A DNA stretch of 64,000 bases. Source: Desulfovibrio sp. GTDB lineage: Bacteria > Desulfobacterota > Desulfovibrionia > Desulfovibrionales > Desulfovibrionaceae. The notes beneath the pieces are model-generated. The model had not been told where the DNA came from. It saw only the letters and a list, made by a program, of their open reading frames with translations, and did no database searches. Shown here in pieces: positions 9,052-17,901 of this stretch. The stretch is from the NCBI RefSeq assembly GCF_019422935.1, contig NZ_JAHZCJ010000006.1:1-64000 (forward strand), read 5' to 3'. Position 1 is the stretch's first letter, and the number at the start of each line of letters is the position of its first letter. Position numbers and translations under genes: made by a program.

Positions 9052-10587
9052 TTATTCGTGCCAGCCCAGAAACATCTTGTAGGCATCGTTGTTGGATTCT
9101 TCCACATGCGGATAGCCCATGGCTTCAACACGCTTGAGAAAATCCTCAAAGGCTTCCTTCTTTTCATCGGGCGCTTCAAATCCCACAAGCACGCGACCAA
9201 AATCCGCGCCGTGATAGCGGTACTGGAACAGCGAAATGCTGAAATCCACGCGCATGGCGTCCATAAAGTCCAGCAGAGCGCCGGGGCGTTCGGGGAAGGT
9301 AAAGCGCAGCAAACGCTCGTGCAGAATCTGGGGCGCGTTGCCACCCACCAGGTGGCGCACGTGCACCTTGGCCAGTTCGTTATCCGTGAGGTCAATGGCC
9401 TCAAAACCCTTACCGCGCAGTTCTTTCAGCACCTGGGCCACATCATCGCGCCCGTTGATCTTGATGCCCACCAGTACCCTGGCCTTTACCGGGTCTGAAT
9501 ACCGGGTGCAGAGTTCCGTGATGTTGCGGCTGCCAAAAGATGCGCACAACTGCCGGAAGCTGCCTACGGTTTCGGGGATGGTCACTGCCAGCAGGGCTTC
9601 GCGCTGAGCGCCTATTTCCGCGCGGTCAACCACGTGGCTCAGGCGGTCAAAGTTCATGTTCGCGCCGCTCACAATGGCTACCAGGGTGGCATCGTGCAGA
9701 TCCCCCGCCTTGGCGTAAGCCCGCAGGCCAGCCAGAGCGAGCGCGCCCGCAGGCTCGGCCACCACGCGGGTGTCTTCAAAAATATCCTTGATAGCGCCGC
9801 AGATGGCGTCCGTCTCAACGGTGATGATGTCGTCAAGCAGGTCGCGGCAGAGAACAAACGTTTCTTCACCCACCAGCTTGACGGCCACGCCGTCGGCAAA
9901 CAGACCCACATCGTGCAGTTCCACGCGCTGCCCGGCCATGACGGAACGCCGCATGGCGTCAGAATCCACAGGCTCCACGCCGATGACGCGGATTTCAGGC
10001 CGCAGGTTCTTGATATAGGCGGCAACGCCCGCCGCCATGCCGCCCCCGCCGATGGGGACAAACACGGCATGGATATCACCGGGGTACTGGCGCAGGATTT
10101 CCATGCCGATGGTGCCCTGCCCTGCGATGACATCCGGGTCGTCAAAGGGCGGAATATACACGCAGCCGGTTTCCTGAATCAGGTCAAGCGTGTGCTTCCA
10201 GGCATCGCTGAAAGATTCCCCCGAAAGCACAACCTGACCACCCAGCCGCTTCACAGCCTCGACCTTGATGGCGGGCGTGGTCACGGGCATGACGATGGTA
10301 GCTTCGCACCCCAGCCTGCGCGCGCCAAGGGCAACCCCCTGAGCGTGATTGCCAGCCGAGGCGGTAATAACGCCCCTGCGCAGCTCTTCCTTGGTAAGGT
10401 GCGCCATCTTGTTGTAGGCGCCTCTGATCTTGAAGGAAAAAACAGGCTGGAGGTCTTCGCGCTTGAGCAAAATATTATTGCCGGTGCGGCGCGAAAGACT
10501 GACCGCCTCGTCCAGGGGGGTTTCTACCGCCACGTCGTATACGCGGCTCAAAAGGATACGGTTCAGGTATTCGCTGTGCTTGTCCAT
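9052..10587 (-). CDS. ilvA: threonine ammonia-lyase, biosynthetic (threonine deaminase)
   Basis: 511 residues, close to E. coli IlvA (514). It converts threonine to 2-oxobutanoate, the first step to isoleucine. The PLP-binding lysine is K53 in SFKIRGAYNK. The glycine-rich phosphate loop GGGGMAAG follows in the catalytic domain. The last 190 residues form two ACT-like regulatory domains (for example ERPGALLDFMDAM), so isoleucine feedback is expected. The ATG at 10587 follows AAGGAC at proper spacing. A long upstream in-frame extension is basic and not family-like. Confidence 0.96.
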   Translation of the reverse strand: MDKHSEYLNRILLSRVYDVAVETPLDEAVSLSRRTGNNILLKREDLQPVFSFKIRGAYNKMAHLTKEELRRGVITASAGNHAQGVALGARRLGCEATIVMPVTTPAIKVEAVKRLGGQVVLSGESFSDAWKHTLDLIQETGCVYIPPFDDPDVIAGQGTIGMEILRQYPGDIHAVFVPIGGGGMAAGVAAYIKNLRPEIRVIGVEPVDSDAMRRSVMAGQRVELHDVGLFADGVAVKLVGEETFVLCRDLLDDIITVETDAICGAIKDIFEDTRVVAEPAGALALAGLRAYAKAGDLHDATLVAIVSGANMNFDRLSHVVDRAEIGAQREALLAVTIPETVGSFRQLCASFGSRNITELCTRYSDPVKARVLVGIKINGRDDVAQVLKELRGKGFEAIDLTDNELAKVHVRHLVGGNAPQILHERLLRFTFPERPGALLDFMDAMRVDFSISLFQYRYHGADFGRVLVGFEAPDEKKEAFEDFLKRVEAMGYPHVEESNNDAYKMFLGWHE

Positions 10588-10833
10588 GAAAATGTCCTTG
10601 CGGGGCTTCGCGCATGGCCGCCCTTGCGGTCGAAAAACGCATTTTGTGAGGCCAATCTTTATATACCCGCAAGAAATGCTTCTCAAGTGCTTACTTTTTA
10701 AAATCCGTGCTGCCTTACGGGCAGAAATTTGGTTTCTTCCACGCATTTTTTACACGGTGGGACACGCCGGCCAAGGGGCCGCCCTCCTGTTGCGTATCTG
10801 TACAGCCACAGCCCGTTGCGCTATGATTAGCGA

Positions 10834-11544
10834 ATGACCGAACCGACTTCCGAATTTTCCCAATCTGAAACCCACGGCCTGACAGAATACACGCCGCACA
10901 TATCAGTGCGTGCCGCAGGCCGCCTGTGGCGGCTCACCAGGGCCGCCGACCTTGAGCAGCTTTGGGACGCCATGACGGCCTCGCCCGATGATTTTGACGA
11001 TGAGCGGCTGCCCTACTGGACAGAACTCTGGCCTTCAAGCGTTGCCCTGGCGGGCTGGCTTGCGCAGCAACGGCAATGCATCGCCGGGCAGCCCTGCCTG
11101 GATATTGGCTGCGGCCTGGGCCTCACCGCCATGGTGGGCCAGTGGCTTGGCGCAAAAATGACTGCCATGGACTATGAGGAAGCCGCCCTGCACTTTGCGG
11201 CCCGCAACGCTGATATCAACGAAGTGCCGCAACCGCTGTGGACAGTCATGGACTGGCGGCGGCCCGCCGTGCGGACGCGGAGCATGCACCGCATCTGGGG
11301 CGGCGATATCATGTATGAAAAGCGTTTTGTGGCTCCGGTGCTGCGCTTTCTTGACCATGCCCTTGCCCCTGATGGCGCGGCATGGGTGGCGGAGCCGGGC
11401 CGTACCGTGTACGATGCTTTTCTGCACGCGCTGCAAAACGGCGGCTGGCAAGGCAGACGGGTATATCACGAAACTGTGGACCCCCTTTATGCCCAGCCCG
11501 TACCCGTTACCGTACACGTTTGGGAAATCAGCCGCCGGGCCTGA
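10834..11544 (+). CDS. class I SAM-dependent methyltransferase
   Basis: 236 residues. Motif I CLDIGCGLGLTAM lies near residue 90 and is followed by an acidic residue after the next strand (MTAMDYEEAA). Both fit a Rossmann SAM-binding fold of the Methyltransf_16 (METTL21-like) type, whose members modify protein lysines or small molecules. The substrate is unknown. It is directly upstream of nikR (57-base gap) on the same strand and may share its transcript. Confidence 0.8.
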   Translation: MTEPTSEFSQSETHGLTEYTPHISVRAAGRLWRLTRAADLEQLWDAMTASPDDFDDERLPYWTELWPSSVALAGWLAQQRQCIAGQPCLDIGCGLGLTAMVGQWLGAKMTAMDYEEAALHFAARNADINEVPQPLWTVMDWRRPAVRTRSMHRIWGGDIMYEKRFVAPVLRFLDHALAPDGAAWVAEPGRTVYDAFLHALQNGGWQGRRVYHETVDPLYAQPVPVTVHVWEISRRA

Positions 11545-11601
11545 GTCCGGGGCGTTCTTCAACCACAGCAATCAGCCCTCACGGGCCATACGGGAAATAC
11601 C

Positions 11602-12018
11602 ATGGGAAACCTGGCACGCTTCGGCGTTTCTTTGGATGAAGATCTGCTGGAACCTTTTGACCAGCTGTGCAAGCGCAAAAGCTATCCCAACCGGTCTGAA
11701 GCCATACGCGATCTTATCCGCAAGGCACTGGTTGAAGAACGCTGGAGCAACGACGCCTCTGGCGCGGGTACGCTTACCCTGGTGTATGACCACCATAAAA
11801 ACGATCTGGCCCGTCGGCTCATGACTATCCAGCATGATGACCACGATCTTATTGTCACCACTCTTCACGTGCATCTGGATCACTACAACTGCCTTGAGGT
11901 GCTGGTGCTCAAGGGCGAGCCCAAGCGTTTGCGCGCCCTCGCCGACAAACTGATCTCCTGCCGCGGCGTCAAGCACGGCACTTTTACCGCTACTACTACA
12001 GGACAGGATCTGGCATAA
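11602..12018 (+). CDS. nikR: nickel-responsive regulator NikR
   Basis: 138 residues. An N-terminal ribbon-helix-helix DNA-binding part ([17 protein letters not shown] then [12 protein letters not shown]) is joined to a C-terminal ACT-like domain. The four nickel ligands of the family line up as H78, H89, H91 and C97 (within [10 protein letters not shown]). It should repress nickel uptake genes when nickel is plentiful. No nickel transporter is adjacent. Its stop codon overlaps the folE2 start (TAATG), so the two are translationally coupled. Confidence 0.96.
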   Translation: MGNLARFGVSLDEDLLEPFDQLCKRKSYPNRSEAIRDLIRKALVEERWSNDASGAGTLTLVYDHHKNDLARRLMTIQHDDHDLIVTTLHVHLDHYNCLEVLVLKGEPKRLRALADKLISCRGVKHGTFTATTTGQDLA

Positions 12019-12797
12019 TGGAAGACGTACAGAGCCACGCCCCGCAGGTTGCCCTGAATATCGACCGCGTGGGTGTTCGCGAGCTGAAGCTGCCCCTGCT
12101 GGTGCGCGACCGCTGCCAGGGAACGCAACAGACCGTGGCTACCGTAGACCTTGGGGTGGACTTGCCTTCATCCTTTAAAGGTACCCACATGAGCCGCTTT
12201 GTTGAGGCTCTGGAGCAATGGAACGATGAGATCAGCTATCAGTCCGTGCGGCGGCTGCTGGTCAATATCAAGGAACGGCTTGGCGCGCGGCGGGCGTATG
12301 CCCGGTTCTGCTTTCCCTATTTTATTGTCAAAAAGGCCCCTGCATCGGGCAGCCCTGCCACGGTTGCCTACGAATGCCGCCTCACCGGCGAGCTGGACGA
12401 CAAGGGCCAGTCGTTTGTTCTTGAAACAGATGTTCCGGTCATGACTGTCTGCCCCTGCTCCAAGGCCATCAGCCGCGAGGGCGCACACAGCCAGCGGGCC
12501 ATGGTGCGCATGCGTTTGCGCATGCGGGCTTTCTCGTGGCTTGAAGATTTCATCGATATTGCCGAAGGATCCGGCTCTTCCGCAGTCTACACCCTGCTCA
12601 AGCGCGAGGATGAAAAATTCGTCACAGAGAGCGCCTTTGCCAGCCCCACCTTTGTGGAAGACGTGGTGCGCAACGTGGCGCAAAAGCTCACGGCCCACGG
12701 GCAGGTGGAGTGGTTCAGCGTTGAGGTGGAGAGCATGGAATCCATCCACAACCACAATGCCTTTGCCCGCATCGAGCGCGATCTCTCTGTTCGCTGA
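12018..12797 (+). CDS. folE2: GTP cyclohydrolase FolE2 (type IB)
   Basis: 259 residues, normal for the family. It converts GTP to dihydroneopterin triphosphate, the first step of tetrahydrofolate and queuosine synthesis. The signature region [18 protein letters not shown] (residues about 145-162) holds the catalytic cysteine. FolE2 enzymes do not need zinc specifically and can work with other divalent metals, which makes the overlap with a nickel regulator notable. The start overlaps the nikR stop by one base. Confidence 0.95.
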   Translation: MEDVQSHAPQVALNIDRVGVRELKLPLLVRDRCQGTQQTVATVDLGVDLPSSFKGTHMSRFVEALEQWNDEISYQSVRRLLVNIKERLGARRAYARFCFPYFIVKKAPASGSPATVAYECRLTGELDDKGQSFVLETDVPVMTVCPCSKAISREGAHSQRAMVRMRLRMRAFSWLEDFIDIAEGSGSSAVYTLLKREDEKFVTESAFASPTFVEDVVRNVAQKLTAHGQVEWFSVEVESMESIHNHNAFARIERDLSVR

Positions 12798-12981
12798 CAT
12801 GCCGTGCTGACGGTGGTTACACTGGCTCCTTGCGGCAACATGCTCTGAGTATGCGATAATACTCTGAAAACCTGCCCCGACCCCTGACTGCGAAAAACCT
12901 GTAATTACCCGCCAACCAGGACAAAAAAAAGTTTTTGTATTCGGGTAATACTTGTGCTAGTTAAGCCGTAAGGTGTGAATG

Positions 12982-13377
12982 ATGAGTAGCAGTAGCCTAC
13001 AGATCGGCGCGTCAGCCTTGAATGCCTTTTCGTGGGGCACGGCTGTTACAGCGCATAATGTAGCCAACGTCAGTACGGCTGGTTTTGAGCCGCGCCGTGC
13101 CGTCTACTCCAGCAACGCCAACGATCAGGGCGTCAGCTTTGAAGCCGCGCTGAAAGACGCGGGATCAAAGGTCGGCCCCAGCTCGGACTGGAATGCCGCC
13201 AACGCCGTTCTTGATGTCACTTCCGGTATTCCCCTGGAAGCATCCGCACCCAGCGGTACGGATCTTGGGCGGGAATTCACTCAGATGATCTCCACCCAGC
13301 ACGCCTATGAGGCAAACGCGCAGGTAGTGCGCACCAGTGATACCATGCTGGGTACGCTTTTAGACATCAAGGCTTGA
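12982..13377 (+). CDS. small flagellar basal-body rod-like protein
   Basis: 131 residues. The N-terminal part has the rod-family signature ALNAFSWGTAVTAHNVANVSTAGFEPRR. The C terminus has the Flg_bbr_C pattern GREFTQMISTQHAYEANAQVVRTSDTMLGTLLDIK, which forms the heptad helices of axial proteins. FlgB/FlgC-type proteins have this layout, and the length is close to FlgC. There are no other flagellar genes around it. The second of two tandem ATGs was chosen (AAGGTG six bases upstream). A terminator follows. Confidence 0.85.
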   Translation: MSSSSLQIGASALNAFSWGTAVTAHNVANVSTAGFEPRRAVYSSNANDQGVSFEAALKDAGSKVGPSSDWNAANAVLDVTSGIPLEASAPSGTDLGREFTQMISTQHAYEANAQVVRTSDTMLGTLLDIKA

Positions 13378-13390
13378 CCAATTACAGACA

Positions 13391-13414
13391 AACGGGGTTA
13401 TTCCCGTTTTTTTT
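13391..13414 (+). terminator. terminator after the rod-like gene
   Basis: Hairpin AACGGG-GTTATT-CCCGTT followed by eight T residues, immediately after the flagellar-like gene. Confidence 0.88.
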
Positions 13415-13464
13415 GCGTGACCCGCCGTTGCCTTGTGCTGCGGCGCAACCCACACGGAGTGCCG

Positions 13465-14643
13465 ATGGGTAGATGCCTGAAACTGTGTGCGCTGACTCTG
13501 GCTTGCGCCATGACCTTTGGCTGCGCAGTAAAAAACAACCAGCGTGGAGACTACAGCACACAAGCGGAACAGCGTTTTCGCCGTTCTTATGAAGCTGCTT
13601 TTGACAACAATGAGCAGCAGGGCAGCCAGCAGCTTTTGCGCAAGGCACGGTCTGCCATCGGCACCCCATATGTTCCCGGCGGCATGTCGCCGGGCGGATT
13701 TGACTGCTCGGGATTTGTCTGCTGGGCCTACAAAAGCGTTGGCGTGAGCCTGCCGCGCACCGCCCGTGAACAGTCGGTTGTGGGCAAGCGCATCAATAAT
13801 GTGGAAGAAATGCAGGTTGGCGATATTGTCGCCTTCCGTCACCCCCGTCGAGGCTATCACACCGGCATTTATGTGGGCGATGGCAAATTCATCCACAGCC
13901 CCCACCGCCGCACCACCGTGCGTATCAATTCTCTGGACGACCCTTATTTCAAAGGCACATTCCTCGGTGCCCGACGCGTCAAGATGGACGGCACCGAAAA
14001 TCTTGTGGCCGAAGCCCAGACCCGCCTGAATGACTACGCGGAAGAAAAGGCCGTGCGCGATATTTATCGCAGCCACAAGCCCTCCTCCCGCACCAGCGTT
14101 GCCAGCAACGACGACCACAAAAAGAGCAGCAAGGATCGCGGCAAAGAAAAAGACAAAGACCGCTCCAGGGATAAAAATCCTTCCAAATCGCGCGAGCAGT
14201 TTGTGGAAGTGGCCAGTCTGGACAAAAAGCACTCCACCCGCAAGATCGAGGTGGAAAAGGCTGACAAGTCGTCCTCCAGGTCTTCAAGCAAGGCATCCGT
14301 CAAGGAAGACAAGTCGGACAAAAAGAGCAGCGCCTCTTCGTCCAAATCCGGTTCTTCAAAGGCTGAAGCTGAAAAGTCCGAGCGCAAGAGCGAGGCCCGC
14401 AAATCTGACGCCCCCAAGGCTGAAGCGCGCAAGGCTGAAAGCCATAAGGCGGAAGCCGCCAAGAGCGACAGCAAGTCTGGCTCCTCCAAGTCCAGCGCAT
14501 CCAAGGGCGAATCCACCAAGCACGAGTCTGCCAAGTCTGAATCCGGCAAAAAGGACAAGAGCGACGGCAAGGTGGCCTCTTCCAAGTCTGATGATGGCAA
14601 AAGCAAAAAAACTCCCGCCAAAAACCGGGAAAAGAATTCATAG
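13465..14643 (+). CDS. NlpC/P60 family cell-wall hydrolase with long Lys/Ser-rich tail
   Basis: 392 residues. An N-terminal signal sequence ends near residue 20 (AMTFGC); it may be a lipoprotein, but the lipobox is imperfect. The NlpC/P60 peptidase domain (about 50-180) shows the catalytic Cys in GGFDCSGFVCWAYKS and the histidine in RRGYHTGIYVGDG, so a peptidoglycan endopeptidase is expected. After about residue 200 the protein is a low-complexity tail of Lys, Ser, Glu and Ala. The ATG at 13465 has GGAG seven bases upstream. Confidence 0.88.
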   Translation: MGRCLKLCALTLACAMTFGCAVKNNQRGDYSTQAEQRFRRSYEAAFDNNEQQGSQQLLRKARSAIGTPYVPGGMSPGGFDCSGFVCWAYKSVGVSLPRTAREQSVVGKRINNVEEMQVGDIVAFRHPRRGYHTGIYVGDGKFIHSPHRRTTVRINSLDDPYFKGTFLGARRVKMDGTENLVAEAQTRLNDYAEEKAVRDIYRSHKPSSRTSVASNDDHKKSSKDRGKEKDKDRSRDKNPSKSREQFVEVASLDKKHSTRKIEVEKADKSSSRSSSKASVKEDKSDKKSSASSSKSGSSKAEAEKSERKSEARKSDAPKAEARKAESHKAEAAKSDSKSGSSKSSASKGESTKHESAKSESGKKDKSDGKVASSKSDDGKSKKTPAKNREKNS

Positions 14644-14653
14644 GACATAATTG

Positions 14654-15166
14654 ATGCTTCCCAATATTTCTCCTGCAGAAGCACTGAAGATGCTGCAGGA
14701 TAACAAGGCTCGCCTTGTGGACGTGCGTGAGGCGGACGAACTCGCCGCCTTGCGCGTTCCCGGTGCCGAAGCGGCCCCCCTTTCTGTCATTTCATGGATG
14801 GATCTGCGCCCCGCCACCGCTGAACTCCCCATTATATTTACCTGCAATTCCGGCAACCGCACCACCAAGAACAGCGACCTGCTGCAAAAACTTGCGGCAG
14901 GCCCCGCATGGCAGGTGGAAGGCGGCGTCAGCGCCTGGGCCAAACAGGGGCTGCCTGTGGAAACTTCCAAACAGACGCTGCCCATTTTTCGACAGATTCA
15001 GATTGGCGCTGGCGGGCTGGTGCTGGCTGGAGTGCTCGGCTCCCTGGCGTGGCCCTCAATGCTGTGGCTTTCGGCCTTTGTGGGCGCGGGGCTTGTGTCT
15101 GCAGGCGTGACAGGCTTTTGCGGTCTGGGCATACTGCTTTCGGCCATGCCCTGGAACAAAAAATAG
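14654..15166 (+). CDS. rhodanese-like domain protein with C-terminal DUF2892 membrane domain
   Basis: 170 residues. The N-terminal rhodanese domain has the active-site cysteine C64 in FTCNSGNRT. The last 60 residues form two membrane helices of the DUF2892 (YgaP-like) type. Such proteins are inner-membrane sulfurtransferases of uncertain substrate. The gene begins 10 bases after the NlpC/P60 stop and ends 4 bases before gluQ, so the three probably share a transcript. Confidence 0.9.
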   Translation: MLPNISPAEALKMLQDNKARLVDVREADELAALRVPGAEAAPLSVISWMDLRPATAELPIIFTCNSGNRTTKNSDLLQKLAAGPAWQVEGGVSAWAKQGLPVETSKQTLPIFRQIQIGAGGLVLAGVLGSLAWPSMLWLSAFVGAGLVSAGVTGFCGLGILLSAMPWNKK

Positions 15167-15170
15167 TTTT

Positions 15171-16160
15171 ATGCACGCCGCGCCTGTTATTCGCGGCAGG
15201 CTGGCTCCCAGCCCTACCGGCTATATCCACCTTGGCAACGCCTGGGCCTTTTTGCTTGCATGGCTAGCCGCCCGGGCCAGCGCTGGCGAGGTGGTACTGC
15301 GTATTGAAGATATCGATCCGCAGCGCTCACGCCCCGAATACACCGCAGCCCTCATTGAAGACCTGACCTGGCTTGGCCTGGATTGGGATTATGGCCCGGA
15401 CAAGCCGGAACCGGCTGGCGGAAGCATGGGGCCGTTTGAGCAAAGCCGCAGGGGCCAGCACTATGCGGCGGCCATTGCACAGCTTGAAAGCGCTGGGCTG
15501 ACTTATCCATGCTTTTGCACACGCAAGGAATTGCGCAGCATGGCAGGTGCGCCGCATGTTGATGATGCTGGAGCGCCCTACCTTGGCACATGCCGCAGCC
15601 TGAATCAGGCGCAGCGGCAGGCCTTGCTGGAGTCAGGCCGCCGCCCCTGCCTGCGTTTGCGCTGCCCGGACGGGCCTGTGAATTTCACCGATACTGTGTT
15701 TGGGCCGCAATCGTACACGCTTGCCGACTGCGGGGGCGACTTTGCCCTGCGCCGTTCTGACGGCGTTGTGGCCTACCAGCTTGCCGTGACCGTGGACGAT
15801 GCGCTCATGGGCATAAATCAGGTGGTGCGCGGGCGCGACATCCTCATTTCAACGCCGAGGCAGATTGCTCTTCTCAAGCTCCTGGGCTATGGTGCTCCCG
15901 CTTATGCGCATGTGCCGCTGCTTCTGGATGACGAGGGGGAACGCCTTGCCAAAAGGCACCAGAGCCTCGCGCTGCGCAACCTGCGGCAGATGGGCGCAGA
16001 CCCGCGCAGAATAACCGGATTGCTCGGCGCGCTTGCCGGGTGCAATCCCGGCGGCGATGCCGCCAGCCCTGCGGAGCTGATACCATATTTTTCGCTTTCG
16101 CGCCTTGATGGCGATGATATCCGCCTTGGGCGCGAGATGCTACGCGCGCTTGTGGCCTGA
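15171..16160 (+). CDS. gluQ: glutamyl-Q tRNA(Asp) synthetase
   Basis: 329 residues, matching a GluRS catalytic core with no anticodon-binding domain. The HIGH-type motif is GYIHLGNAW near residue 18, with RLAPSPTG before it. The KMSKS-type motif is ERLAKRHQS near residue 260. Zinc-type cysteines occur around CFCTRKEL and TCRSL. GluQ attaches glutamate to queuosine in tRNA-Asp. Confidence 0.93.
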   Translation: MHAAPVIRGRLAPSPTGYIHLGNAWAFLLAWLAARASAGEVVLRIEDIDPQRSRPEYTAALIEDLTWLGLDWDYGPDKPEPAGGSMGPFEQSRRGQHYAAAIAQLESAGLTYPCFCTRKELRSMAGAPHVDDAGAPYLGTCRSLNQAQRQALLESGRRPCLRLRCPDGPVNFTDTVFGPQSYTLADCGGDFALRRSDGVVAYQLAVTVDDALMGINQVVRGRDILISTPRQIALLKLLGYGAPAYAHVPLLLDDEGERLAKRHQSLALRNLRQMGADPRRITGLLGALAGCNPGGDAASPAELIPYFSLSRLDGDDIRLGREMLRALVA

Positions 16161-16207
16161 CGGCCATTTGAATACAAACACCGCTCATGTAATGACAGAG
16201 GATGTTT

Positions 16208-16588
16208 ATGACCATGCAGAACCTGGATCAGACCTTTTTGGACAAGATTTTTCCCGCTGGCCGTGCAGATGAATTTTTTGACGCGCTCTTTGGCGGCGCG
16301 GAAGAAGGCGCTTACGACATCGGCCTGGTTTGCCGCAGCGTTGAGCCGCAAAAGGCCAAGCTGGCTTTTGAACTGCGCCAGCGCCCCGGCAAATGCCTTG
16401 CCTGCAACCTGACCTATGGGCTGCCCCAGGTTTTTCAGCGGCACCCCATCCTGAATGTGGCTGGCGTTGCGCGCGAAGTTGCTTCTCACCTCGGCTGGCC
16501 TGCGGAATCCACCAAGTGGAAGCTGGGCCACACGGAAGAAGTGAGTCGCGAGCTGCATGTTATCCCCCTTGTGGTGGAATGCGCGTAA
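16208..16588 (+). CDS. conserved-looking protein of unknown function
   Basis: 126 residues, soluble, no signal or membrane segment. It has two adjacent cysteines in RPGKCLACNLTYGLPQVF and a compact alpha/beta look. I do not recognise a domain. Of three nearby in-frame ATGs, 16208 has AGAGG seven bases upstream. It sits between gluQ and tRNA-Thr. Confidence 0.65.
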   Translation: MTMQNLDQTFLDKIFPAGRADEFFDALFGGAEEGAYDIGLVCRSVEPQKAKLAFELRQRPGKCLACNLTYGLPQVFQRHPILNVAGVAREVASHLGWPAESTKWKLGHTEEVSRELHVIPLVVECA

Positions 16589-16607
16589 GCCGAGCAGACC
16601 TATCCGC

Positions 16608-16636
16608 TTGACAACGGCCCTGTTTTTTGGCACTTC
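16608..16636 (+). promoter_or_regulatory. possible promoter of tRNA-Thr
   Basis: A perfect TTGACA (16608-16613) sits 33 bases before the mature tRNA, as expected for a -35 box. The -10 region (CACTTC at 17-base spacing) is poor. Confidence 0.4.
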
Positions 16637-16645
16637 ATGTCGGTT

Positions 16646-16721
16646 GCCAGCTTAGCTCAGTTGGTAGAGCAGCTGATTCGTAATCAGCAGGTCAAGAGTT
16701 CAAGTCTCTTAGCTGGCTCCA
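16646..16721 (+). tRNA. tRNA-Thr (anticodon CGT)
   Basis: 76 bases with encoded CCA. Acceptor arms GCCAGCT/AGCTGGC pair perfectly. The D arm is GCTC/GAGC, the anticodon stem GCTGA/TCAGC with loop TTCGTAA, and the T arm AAGAG/CTCTT with loop TTCAAGT. Anticodon CGT reads ACG threonine codons. Confidence 0.97.
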
Positions 16722-16730
16722 CAGAATTTA

Positions 16731-16764
16731 GCCCTCACGGTGAATAACCGCGAGGGCTTTTTTT
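16731..16764 (+). terminator. terminator after tRNA-Thr
   Basis: Hairpin GCCCTC-A-CGG with CCG-C-GAGGGC followed by seven T residues, starting ten bases after the tRNA. Confidence 0.88.
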
Positions 16765-17058
16765 GTTGGGGTAACGCCACTATGTTAAAAATAGCCCTCT
16801 ACATCTAATGCCAGAACGCATTCTCTTGCTGGGGACTTCTCCTGAGCTTGGCCCTGCCCAAGCGCTAATACGTGTTGAGGGGCAGGATGACTAAGATAAA
16901 CTCTTTGACGTGCTGAAGTGCATGGCAGATGCCTCCGATGAACCGGGTTTACCGCTGCGAACATCTGCTGTTTGACGAACATCACCTGCACAAGGTGTTT
17001 GCTGAAATCAAGCTATTTCCAGAGTGACAAGTCGAAAATTACGAAGGAAGAATAGATT
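16765..17058. other. gene-free AT-richer stretch after tRNA-Thr
   Basis: About 290 bases between the tRNA terminator and the flavin reductase gene. Reading frames are short and broken. It may be a decayed insertion remnant, but no recognisable protein fragment or direct repeat of the tRNA end was found. Confidence 0.4.
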
Positions 17059-17622
17059 ATGCCAAGAATAAATATTGGGGCCAAACCATATGTTATGCCA
17101 ATGCCAGTGCTAATACTTTCATCGTATGATGAAAATAAGAAGCCTTGTGCCATGCTAGCGGTTTGGGGTGGTATCAGTAATGAGACAGAGATTTCCATAA
17201 CAGTTGCATCACAGCGCCATACATTAAAGGGAATTCTTACCAGAGGCTCTTTTGTTGTCAGCATGGCGGATGTAGAAAATAAAATAGCCTGTGATTATCT
17301 TGGGATAGCAACAGGGAATAAGGTCGAAGATAAATTTGATAAATCTGGATTCCACACGACAAAATCTGAATTCGTTGATGCCCCTATCATTAATGAACTG
17401 CCCTTTTCCGTTGAATGCAGGCTAAAAAATTATGATGAAAAAAATTGGAGGCTTGTTGGAGAGATTGTAAACGTTAGCCTTGATGAACGAATTCTTGGAG
17501 AAGGTGGAAAAGTATCATTTGAAAAATTCCATCCCCTTGCTTTTGATTGGATGAATAAAATATATCTTTCAATTGGAGATAAAGTTGGTGATGCATACCG
17601 TGATGGTCTTGCATTAAAGTAA
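17059..17622 (+). CDS. flavin reductase-like (flavoredoxin) FMN-binding protein
   Basis: 187 residues of the flavin reductase-like domain family. The N-terminal pattern PVLILSSYDENKKPCAMLAVWGGIS and the later SFVVSMADVENK and FHPLAFDW positions fit flavoredoxin-type FMN proteins, which transfer electrons in sulfate reducers. The gene is clearly more AT-rich than its neighbours and uses A/T-ending codons, suggesting recent arrival next to tRNA-Thr. The start at 17059 follows GAAGGAAG. Confidence 0.87.
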   Translation: MPRINIGAKPYVMPMPVLILSSYDENKKPCAMLAVWGGISNETEISITVASQRHTLKGILTRGSFVVSMADVENKIACDYLGIATGNKVEDKFDKSGFHTTKSEFVDAPIINELPFSVECRLKNYDEKNWRLVGEIVNVSLDERILGEGGKVSFEKFHPLAFDWMNKIYLSIGDKVGDAYRDGLALK

Positions 17623-17778
17623 GCAATTCCATTTTTTCGTAGCGGCAAAAATAGCATGACAATAACATAGGCTGTTTTTACAAATAGGCAGCCATTGCAT
17701 TCGCAATAAACCTAATCAATACTGCTCCTCATGCGCTGAAGTGGCTTTCATTCCCGGGCATAGATAATTTGCCCCCCC

Positions 17779-17823
17779 AAAAAACATGCTCGGCTTTCTC
17801 CTTTAGCGGAGAAAGCCGAGCAT
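17779..17823 (-). terminator. terminator after the CxxCxGxG mini-gene
   Basis: A 16-base perfect hairpin (arm ATGCTCGGCTTTCTCC) followed on the minus strand by GTTTTTTGG. It lies about 80 bases past the stop of the small gene at 17902-18066. It also stands between it and the convergent flavin reductase gene. Confidence 0.85.
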
Positions 17824-17901
17824 TTGTATCATCCTGATTTCTGCCTGCCATGCAGGTTTGATCAGGAGGCAAGTTATGTTCGTTAATGGGGCCGCTCGGT
17901 G

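Noticed and set aside
14064..14684. Ser/Leu-rich minus-strand frame over the NlpC/P60 tail
   Set aside because: The composition mirrors the repetitive Lys/Ser tail on the other strand, so it is a shadow.
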